Shown here one piece after another: positions 1 through 4,478 of a stretch of DNA of 7,765 bases. The notes below the pieces were generated by a model. That model saw only the letters and a list, made by a program, of their open reading frames with translations. It made no database searches and was not told where the DNA came from. Origin of the DNA: Alphaproteobacteria bacterium (GTDB taxonomy: Bacteria > Pseudomonadota > Alphaproteobacteria > Rhizobiales > Aestuariivirgaceae). The DNA is taken from positions 1 to 7,765 of the forward strand of contig JAJRRZ010000010.1 of the NCBI GenBank assembly GCA_024279045.1. The letters run 5' to 3'. The first letter of the stretch is position 1; each line of letters opens with the position of its first letter. A program made the position numbers and the translations under genes.

Positions 1-54
1 CGAAAGCTCCTCCAGACGCTGCTCAAAATCCCAGAACCCCTTCTGTCCCTTCAT
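1..54 (-). CDS. IS5-family transposase, N-terminal 18 codons (partial, cut by window edge)
   Basis: Reading from ATG at 54 on the minus strand gives MKGQKGFWDFEQRLEELS before the window ends. This pattern (M-x-G-x-x-G-F-x-D-x-x-x-R-x-x-x-L-S) is the usual start of IS5-family transposases, which catalyse excision and insertion of the element with a DDE active site. Nothing of the catalytic domain is in view, so intactness cannot be judged. The second copy at 1140 has the same first residues but a stop at codon 19. The start is supported by a GGAGG sequence about 10 bases upstream. Confidence 0.7.
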   Translation of the reverse strand, partial: MKGQKGFWDFEQRLEELS

Positions 55-139
55 TCTGACATCCCTCCAGCGATTCAGGCTTCTTTCTCACCGGAGTGAA
101 TCATATTCCGACTGAAATGCCCAGTTTCCGGAGGTGTCC
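1..139 (-). mobile_element. IS5-family insertion sequence, 5' end only (runs off the left edge)
   Basis: The terminal inverted repeat, read on the minus strand from 139, begins GGACACCTCCGGAAACTG. The same 18 bases start the plus-strand copy at 1055. The next 120 bases are alignable between the two copies at roughly 80% identity, so they are relatives and not identical copies. A transposase start codon lies at 54 (minus), about 85 bp inside the end, preceded by a GGAGG Shine-Dalgarno sequence. Only the left part of the element (transposase 5' end) is in view; the rest, including the other terminus, would lie beyond position 1. The end abuts the truncated RelA/SpoT-domain gene. The IS5-family assignment rests on the transposase N-terminus here and the C-terminus seen at 882-1054. 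The exact IS name is not known to me. Confidence 0.8.
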
Positions 140-140
140 G

Positions 141-491
141 AGCGCCATGTATCTGCTCCCTCAATTCATACAATCTATCCACATCATCAACGACTATCCG
201 ACACCCGGCAACATCATCCATACGAGAAAGGTTCATCTTAGGGAATCTACGAAGCTTATCTATTATTGTGGCTCTCCTTTTATGCCTTTGAGCAATAGTA
301 GCATTTATAGATGCCCTCTTGACCCTATTCCTAATAAGAGCCTGAAATGTATTCAATACATGCCTATGTGCCAACCTCCATTCCTCAAAAATTCTCAAAT
401 CATCTCCAGTTGCATCCCTCCGTCTCAAGGCTTCCCCAGCTTTGTTAACACGCGATCTTGAACCGCCCGGAAAATTTTCAGGAGAATTCAT
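141..491 (-). pseudogene. RelA/SpoT-domain (short alarmone synthetase-like) protein, truncated by IS insertion
   Basis: About 117 native residues remain. From residue 11 the pattern SRSRVNKAGEAL, then an aromatic-rich helix (EEWRLAHRHVLNTFQ, about 37-50), then AQRHKRRATIIDKL (67-80) and MDDVAGCRIV (91-100) match the start of stand-alone RelA/SpoT synthetase-domain proteins. In this family the basic R-x-K-x-x-x-T/S-I-x-x-K stretch and the D-x-A/G-G-x-R strand form the ATP-binding half of the (p)ppGpp or related nucleotide pyrophosphokinase site. Homology stops at about 117, where the IS end begins at 139; the frame then reads into IS sequence. The later family motifs (Y-x-S-x-H and the E-x-Q strand) are absent, so the product should be inactive. 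The start at 491 is favoured by a GAGG Shine-Dalgarno at 499-502, seven bases upstream. The gene is AT-rich relative to the core and codes unlike it, suggesting acquisition. Relatives include both housekeeping small synthetases and toxic ones; which this was cannot be told. Confidence 0.75.
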
Positions 492-526
492 GATGCATCC
501 TCAGATCTGGTTGCAACCCTCTTTCC

Positions 527-556
527 ATAATGGATTTAAAGCATAACCTCTGTCAA
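527..556 (-). promoter_or_regulatory. Candidate sigma-70 type promoter for the RelA/SpoT-domain gene
   Basis: On the minus strand a perfect TTGACA (551-556) is followed after 18 bases by CATTAT (527-532), four of six bases of the TATAAT consensus. Transcription would start near 520 and give a short leader before the Shine-Dalgarno at 499-502 and the ATG at 491. A second TTGACA lies at 578-583 but has no convincing -10 partner. The stretch is AT-rich, so chance matches are possible; there is no experimental support. Confidence 0.45.
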
Positions 557-747
557 AGGCAAGCTTTAACCCTTCCGTGTCAAGGATTTTTTACCCCATC
601 CCGGGCATTTAAGCCACATTAGCAGAACAGATACAAAAACCTTCCGGAAGAAAATACAATCCCCTTCCGGCATAAGGGTGGCGAAGGCTCGCCCAGCAAA
701 TCCGGCAATGGTGAAAGACGAAAAGGGCGCATGCAGCCCAGCCCATT
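557..747. other. Non-coding stretch between the RelA/SpoT gene promoter and an IS remnant
   Basis: I see no convincing gene on either strand. Visible structure is minor: the octamer CCTTCCGG occurs at 640-647 and again at 663-670, the first within the palindrome CTTCCGGAAG, and a small stem (GGCGA/TCGCC) lies near 687-703. Longer open frames crossing this region mix IS sequence with unrelated DNA and are not credible genes. It may be upstream DNA carried in with the RelA/SpoT-domain gene. Confidence 0.4.
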
Positions 748-1054
748 GGACACTTCCGGAAACACCATGATTTGGCCGTGCTGGCTGGCAGGGGGAGCTT
801 GATTGGCGGTTTGTGTGGCCTTCAGTCCTGGAGGCGGCTGCTTTTCAAGCCTGGAAAGCGGGTATTTTGTTTCATTTTTCCTCAAACAGGCGCACTTCTC
901 CTGTCGAGCCAGCACCATCGCTTCATGTTGTAGGCCATATTGGTAAGAGTGATAATGGCCTCGGCACGCTTGATCCCGATGGTGCGGATGAACAGACCCA
1001 TGCGGTCTTTCTGTTCGGCGAATACATGCTCCACTTTCGCCCGGATGCGCGATT
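748..1054 (-). mobile_element. IS5-family insertion sequence remnant, 3' end
   Basis: This is the 3' terminal part of an element lying on the minus strand. Its outer end at 748 starts GGACACTTCCGGAAACACC, a variant of the terminal repeat at 139 and 1055. Positions 748-887 match 7626-7765 with four mismatches in 140 bases, which defines a shared IS 3' end of about 134 non-coding bases followed by the transposase stop codon. The interior is interrupted at 1055, where the 5' end of a second copy begins on the opposite strand. The 5' two thirds of this copy are missing, so it cannot move by its own transposase. Confidence 0.85.
882..1054 (-). pseudogene. IS5-family transposase, C-terminal fragment
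   Basis: The frame ending in TGA at 882-884 encodes SRIRAKVEHVFAEQ followed by KDRMGLFIRTIGIKRAEA and a tail with NMAYNMKRWCWLDRRSAP. This is the C-terminus of IS5-family transposases: the Glu in VEHVFA is the last acidic residue of the DDE triad, and the G-x-x-x-R-A, N-x-x-Y-N-x-x-R stretch follows it. The upstream part is replaced at 1055 by the inverted 5' end of another copy, so the two Asp residues of the triad are lost and the gene is dead. The open frame continues to 1175 only by reading through the second IS end. Confidence 0.85.
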
Positions 1055-1226
1055 GGACACCTCCGGAAACTGACCATCTTGAGCGGGATATGATCCACTT
1101 CGGCAAGAAGGAGGGATGAATCGCTGGAGGGGTGTCAGAATGAAGGGGCAGAAGGGGTTCCGGGATTTCAAGCAACGTCTGGAGGAGCTTTCGTGAGAGG
1201 GTGATCTGCTAGAGAAGCTGATTGAC
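1055..1226 (+). mobile_element. IS5-family insertion sequence remnant, 5' end
   Basis: Starts with the 18-base terminal repeat GGACACCTCCGGAAACTG, identical to the one ending at 139 (minus). It sits directly against the interior of the 748-1054 remnant, in opposite orientation. Similarity to the left-edge copy runs through the transposase start at 1140 to at least 1193, where that copy leaves the window. Transposase-like coding continues to about 1226, after which the sequence becomes chromosomal; the right boundary is therefore approximate. No matching 3' end of this copy is present, so most of it was deleted. Confidence 0.75.
1140..1226 (+). pseudogene. IS5-family transposase, N-terminal fragment with in-frame stop
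   Basis: ATG at 1140 reads MKGQKGFRDFKQRLEELS and then hits TGA at 1194-1196. Past the stop the same frame continues EGDLLEKLID, the normal family continuation (S-x-G-D-x-L-E-x-L), so this is a point nonsense mutation in a real transposase start and not a short gene. The family resemblance ends at about 1226. A GGAGG Shine-Dalgarno lies upstream near 1126-1130. Inactive. Confidence 0.75.
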
Positions 1227-1275
1227 AGCAGAAGCCAACAAATCGATCGCGCGGTTGGCCGCCGGCGATGACAGG

Positions 1276-1689
1276 CTATTGCTCCCGTTCCCGCAGATGC
1301 AGGCGGCGCAGGATGCGGCCCTTGCGCACGTCGAGGATGACGATCTCGCGCTGCTCGACCCCCAGCAGCCGCAGCGCCAGCAGGTTGCCGTCCAGCCGCA
1401 TCTCTTCCACCACCGCGCCGCGTGGCACCGGCAGGGTCATTTCCGCCGCCGTGGCCGCACCCGGCGCCTTGCCGGAGGCGCGCATGATCACCGTGGCCAC
1501 CAGCACCGCCAACCCCGCCACCAGCAGCACGCCAAAGCCAACGACAATGAAGGTAAGCACCCGCACCTGGCGGCGGTCGGCTTCGGTCATTTCCGGCACA
1601 TTCGCCGCCGCGGCGTCAGCATTGCCGGTAGCGCCGTTGGGCGTGGCGCTGTTTGCCTTTTCGCCCGTGTTGTGTTCCTGTGCCGCCAT
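1276..1689 (-). CDS. DUF6476-type single-pass membrane protein
   Basis: A 137-residue protein: an Ala/Asn-rich polar N-terminus (1-40), one strong hydrophobic helix (about 43-69, TFIVVGFGVLLVAGLAVLVA), and a C-terminal beta-rich part (about 84-135) with LPVPRGAVVEEM, GNLLALRLL and REIVILDVRKGRILRRL. This layout and its position divergent from rluD match the small uncharacterised proteins of alphaproteobacteria annotated as DUF6476; the assignment is from memory of the family and has not been searched. The function is unknown. The strand/turn pattern ending in I-V-I-L-D-x-x-x-G-R resembles a repeat of a beta-propeller or a lipid/ligand-facing sheet, but that is speculation. The start is well fixed by AGGAG at 1698-1702, eight bases upstream. 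Its start codon overlaps that of rluD by two bases, so its promoter must lie inside rluD. The gene ends about 50 bp from the IS remnant and appears intact. Confidence 0.75.
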   Translation of the reverse strand: MAAQEHNTGEKANSATPNGATGNADAAAANVPEMTEADRRQVRVLTFIVVGFGVLLVAGLAVLVATVIMRASGKAPGAATAAEMTLPVPRGAVVEEMRLDGNLLALRLLGVEQREIVILDVRKGRILRRLHLREREQ

Positions 1690-2722
1690 GATGGACACTC
1701 CTGACGAAATCATCACCCTGCGCGTGCCGGAAGAGGCCGCCGGACAGCGGCTCGACCGCCTGCTGGCCACGCATCTGCCGGATATCTCGCGCAGCCGTCT
1801 GCAGCAACTCATTGCAAAAGGGGCGGTAGCGGTCAATGGCGCCGCCGCCAACCGGGCCAGCCGCAAGGTGGCGGCAGGCGAGGAAATCCGTGTGGAGTTG
1901 CCGCCACCGAAGCCACTGGACCTGCAGCCGGAAGACATCCCCCTGAACATCGTGCACGAGGATGCGCATCTCATCGTGCTCGACAAACCCGCCGGGCTGG
2001 TGGTGCACCCTGCCGCCGGGCACGAAACGGGCACACTTGTGCATGCCCTGCTGCATCATGTGGCCTCGCGTGGCGAGGCGCTGTCCGGCATTGGTGGCGT
2101 GCAGCGCCCCGGCATCGTGCACCGGCTGGACAAGGACACCTCCGGGCTGCTGGTGGTGGCCAAGACGGAGCAGGCGCACAAGGGGCTGGCCGAGCAGTTT
2201 GCCGCGCATGGCCGGGATGGCGCGCTGCACCGCGCCTATCTGGCGCTGGTATTCGGTGCGCCACGTCTGCCGCGCGGCACGGTGGATGCACCCATTGCCC
2301 GCCATGCAAAGGATCGCACGCGCATGGCCGTGCGCCACGATCATGACAGCGCGCGCGAGGCCATCACCCATTACGAGCTGCTGAAGAGCTTTCCAGCAGG
2401 GGCCGAGAAGCCACTTGCCGCCTTGCTGCGCTGCCAACTGGAAACCGGGCGCACGCACCAGATCCGCGTGCACATGGCGCACCTCGGCCACCCCGTCATG
2501 GGCGATCCGCTCTATGCCCGCACCCATGCCGCCTCCGCCCGCAAGCTGCCCGAAGCAGCGCGCGAAGCATTGCAGCGGCTGAACCGGCAGGCCCTGCATG
2601 CCGCCGAGCTGGGCTTCGTTCATCCCGTCAGCGGCGAACGGCTGCATTTCGAAAGCGCGCCACCGCCGGACATGCAGGCGTTGATTGATGCTCTTGCTGG
2701 TGAGGAAAACAAGCCTGATTGA
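1688..2722 (+). CDS. rluD: RluD-type 23S rRNA pseudouridine synthase (RluA family)
   Basis: A 344-residue protein, close to the 326 of E. coli RluD. RluD isomerises uridines to pseudouridine in helix 69 of 23S rRNA (1911, 1915, 1917 in E. coli), in the cytoplasm during late 50S assembly. An N-terminal S4 RNA-binding domain (about 18-75, GQRLDRLLATHLPDISRSRL) precedes the catalytic domain. Motif II reads HRLDKDTSG at 145-153 with catalytic Asp148, and the LETGRTHQIRVHMAHLGHPV block (251-270) ends in GDPLY. All core motifs are intact. Start codons ATG-ATG at 1688 and 1691 both fit the family length; no clear Shine-Dalgarno precedes them, in contrast to the divergent gene. Family members of the RluA group differ in target, so RluD over RluC/RluA rests on the S4 domain and on the rpoH neighbourhood. 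rpoH follows on the same strand after 445 bp occupied by two palindromic elements. Confidence 0.92.
   Translation: MMDTPDEIITLRVPEEAAGQRLDRLLATHLPDISRSRLQQLIAKGAVAVNGAAANRASRKVAAGEEIRVELPPPKPLDLQPEDIPLNIVHEDAHLIVLDKPAGLVVHPAAGHETGTLVHALLHHVASRGEALSGIGGVQRPGIVHRLDKDTSGLLVVAKTEQAHKGLAEQFAAHGRDGALHRAYLALVFGAPRLPRGTVDAPIARHAKDRTRMAVRHDHDSAREAITHYELLKSFPAGAEKPLAALLRCQLETGRTHQIRVHMAHLGHPVMGDPLYARTHAASARKLPEAAREALQRLNRQALHAAELGFVHPVSGERLHFESAPPPDMQALIDALAGEENKPD
1698..1702 (-). promoter_or_regulatory. Shine-Dalgarno sequence fixing the DUF6476-type gene start
   Basis: AGGAG on the minus strand, eight bases before the ATG at 1689. It lies inside the first codons of rluD on the other strand and is the reason the 1689 start is preferred over in-frame upstream starts that would read antisense to rluD. 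Confidence 0.6.
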
Positions 2723-2792
2723 TGGGCTTTCACCGGTTGTTCTTTCGCCGCCTGCTCTATATTGTGCAACGTGGCACAGGGCTTGGGGGAGG

Positions 2793-2963
2793 GCCCAGGG
2801 TCTGGTCTCAATAAATGAGTGCTTCTCATGGGCATTTTGGCAAAATAGCAGCGGTTTTTCGTTCGCAGGCAATAGTGGAGCTATTGGCAAGAACGAAAAA
2901 CCGTCTGATATGAAGCCAAAATGCACATGGGAAGTGCTCAGGTATTGAGTCCAGGCCCTAGGC
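2793..2963. repeat. Long palindromic MITE-like element, copy 1
   Basis: An imperfect inverted repeat spanning its whole 171 bp. The left arm (2793-2875) and the right arm (2881-2963) match at roughly 65 of 83 positions with one or two single-base gaps, around a five-base centre inside CAATAG-TGGAG-CTATTG. The best arm segments are GCATTTTGG (2832-2840 against 2915-2923) and CGGTTTTTCGTTC (2852-2864 against 2891-2903). The outer ends read GGTCTGGTCTCAATA (left) and, on the opposite strand, GGCCTGGACTCAATA (right), flanked by CCAG and CTAG. No coding frame is credible. Transcribed, it would fold into one long hairpin. It overlaps copy 2 by nine bases. Confidence 0.85.
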
Positions 2964-3126
2964 TCAGGACTCATAAAGAGGCATGGTAGATGCGTCATTT
3001 GCTTGAAAATCAGCGTTCTTTTGTCCGCCGGGAATACCCGTAGGTATTTCCAAGGGCAAAAGGGCGCTGATATGCAGTGCAAATGGCGCAGATGCCGTGC
3101 AAATTTATGGGTCCTGAGCCTAAGGC
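2955..3126. repeat. Long palindromic MITE-like element, copy 2
   Basis: A 172-bp imperfect palindrome: arms 2955-3038 and 3043-3126 match at roughly three quarters of positions around the four-base centre CGTA (GGAATACC-CGTA-GGTATTTCC). The ends are strongest: GCTCAGGACTCATAAA on the left against GCTCAGGACCCATAAA on the reverse of the right. They are flanked by CTAG (2958-2961) and CTAA (3120-3123), both YTAR tetramers as used by several IS5-family groups. The core segment 2994-3030 is recognisably related to 2831-2865 of copy 1, and 2955-3084 aligns without gaps to 7496-7625 (copy 3). It ends 41 bases before the rpoH start, so it lies in the rpoH promoter or leader region. Confidence 0.88.
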
Positions 3127-3167
3127 AAAGGTTCATCGGGCAGGACGCGACGGAGCACAACCAACAC

Positions 3168-4217
3168 ATGGCAGACAACGACAAACACAACGCCAGGACT
3201 GCGCGCGCAGGGGAAGATGACAGCGCAACCGAGGCGCCGGATACCGGCAGGGACGGTGGGCGTGTTTCCGCCGAGCAGGCCCGCGAGCGCGCCCGCAAGC
3301 TGGAGAAAAAGACCGCCAGCGAGGTGAACCTGCCCACTCCGCGCGTAACCGGACAAACGCTGCCTGCCCCTACCGACGAGGGAGGACTGGCGGCCTATCT
3401 GCAGAAGATCCGGCAGTTTCCGGTATTGTCGGCGGAAGAGGAATACATGCTGGCCAAGCGCTGGCGCGAACATGCCGACGTGGAGGCCGCGCACCGGCTG
3501 ATCACCTCGCACCTGCGGCTGGTGGCCAGGATCGCCATGGGCTATCGCGGCTATGGCCTGCCGATTTCGGAGATCATTTCGGAGGGCAACGTGGGCCTGA
3601 TGCAGGCGGTGAAGCGCTTCGAGCCGGACAAGGGCTTCCGGCTGGCCACCTATGCCATGTGGTGGATCAAGGCGGCCATCCAGGAATACATTCTGCGTTC
3701 CTGGTCGCTGGTAAAGATCGGCACCACCGCGTCGCAGAAGAAACTGTTCTTCAACCTGCGCAAGCTGAAGAGCCGCATCAACGCGCTGGAATCCGGCGAC
3801 ATGACGCCGGAGCAGGTAAAGGAGATCGCCGAGCAGCTTGGCGTGCCGGAAGAAGATGTCATCGCCATGAACCGCCGCCTGGCGGGCGATGCCTCGCTGA
3901 ACGCACCGCTGCGCGCCGACGAGGAAAGCGGCGAATGGCAGGACTGGCTGGTGGACGAGACCGCCAACCAGGAGGAGGAGCTGGCCGAGCGCGAGGAGTT
4001 CGACATGCGCATGCAGCTCTTGCGCCAGGCCATGGAGCAGCTCAACGAGCGCGAAAAGCGCATTTTCGAGGCACGACGGCTGCGCGAGCCGCCGCTGACG
4101 CTGGAGGAGCTGTCGCAGGAATTCGGCGTGTCGCGCGAGCGCATCCGGCAGATCGAGATGCGCGCTTTTGAGAAAGTGCAGAAGGCCATGCGCGAGATGG
4201 TGGCCGGTGCGTCCTGA
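3168..4217 (+). CDS. rpoH: RNA polymerase heat-shock sigma factor RpoH (sigma-32)
   Basis: A 349-residue sigma factor that directs RNA polymerase to heat-shock promoters (chaperones and proteases). Regions in order: 1.2 at about 73-110 (GLAAYLQKIRQFPVLSAEEEYMLAKR), 2.1-2.4 at about 111-180 (SHLRLVARIAMGYRGYGLP, then FRLATYAMWWIKAAIQEYILR), the RpoH box QKKLFFNLR at 190-198, which separates RpoH from RpoD-type factors, region 3, and the region 4.2 helix-turn-helix at about 311-335 (TLEELSQEFGVSRERIRQIE). All are intact. The ATG at 3168 was chosen because earlier in-frame starts fall in the palindromic element; GGAG at 3151-3154 is somewhat distant (13 bases). Even so the protein has about 60 to 65 polar residues before region 1.2, more than most alphaproteobacterial RpoH; a GTG at 3324 would give a conventional length. 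Expression is probably affected by the two palindromes just upstream. No convincing promoter was identified. Confidence 0.95.
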   Translation: MADNDKHNARTARAGEDDSATEAPDTGRDGGRVSAEQARERARKLEKKTASEVNLPTPRVTGQTLPAPTDEGGLAAYLQKIRQFPVLSAEEEYMLAKRWREHADVEAAHRLITSHLRLVARIAMGYRGYGLPISEIISEGNVGLMQAVKRFEPDKGFRLATYAMWWIKAAIQEYILRSWSLVKIGTTASQKKLFFNLRKLKSRINALESGDMTPEQVKEIAEQLGVPEEDVIAMNRRLAGDASLNAPLRADEESGEWQDWLVDETANQEEELAEREEFDMRMQLLRQAMEQLNEREKRIFEARRLREPPLTLEELSQEFGVSRERIRQIEMRAFEKVQKAMREMVAGAS

Positions 4218-4478
4218 ATCTGATCGAGTACGCCATGGCTGCGCGGCAGCACTCCAACCACGCCTACAGCGCCAGCAGCGCCCGCCGCACATGGCCGGAT
4301 CTCATGCGCCATTGACGCAAAACTTTACGCCTTCTTCAGAAACTGCCGATATCTTGCGCAACGGGGAGTGAAGCAGGCCGTGCGTGGCGTTTTGCGGGCG
4401 CGGCCTTCCGGGGGCATTCGGCAAACCCTTGGCGCATGCCGCGCCACAGGCACCCAGGCGTATTCATGGGGGCTATGC
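4218..4478. other. Intergenic region between rpoH and the GGDEF/EAL gene
   Basis: 261 bp with no credible separate gene. An in-frame GTG at 4368 would add 37 residues to the next protein, but its only purine-rich stretch (GGGGA) directly abuts it. TTGACG at 4312-4317 could be a -35 box but lacks a recognisable -10. GCGCGGC (4398-4404) and GCCGCGC (4438-4444) could pair around a 33-base loop. No terminator with a T-run is visible after rpoH. Confidence 0.4.

Noticed and set aside
719..750. AAAAGGGCGC...ATGCAGC just left of the IS end at 748 as a fourth palindromic element copy
   Set aside because: The similarity to 7599-7625 is short, needs gaps, and does not extend leftward; no inverted arm is present.
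619..1098. Open frames of 80 to 160 codons across the 619-1175 region
   Set aside because: Apart from the transposase C-terminus at 882-1054 they mix IS non-coding ends with unrelated DNA and show no family resemblance.
2745..2766. TTGTTC ... TATTGT as an rpoH promoter after rluD
   Set aside because: Only three of six -35 bases match. It would also place both palindromes inside a leader of about 400 bases; not strong enough to list.
3002..3030. CTTGAAA in palindromic element copy 2 as a sigma-32 type -35 box for rpoH
   Set aside because: No CCCCAT- or CYTAT-like -10 follows at 13 to 18 bases, and the same bases recur in copy 3, where no heat-shock gene follows, so they are simply part of the repeat.
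1616..3337. 573-codon minus-strand open frame opposite rluD
   Set aside because: It is a shadow of the GC-rich rluD gene, runs through both palindromic elements, and has no recognisable domain; rluD motifs on the plus strand are complete.
4405..4450. GGCAAACC and nearby CGCA-like bases upstream of the EAL gene, reminiscent of a c-di-GMP (GEMM) riboswitch
   Set aside because: Only the short GGCAAACC string fits. The GNRA tetraloop, its receptor and the conserved pairing pattern are not present.
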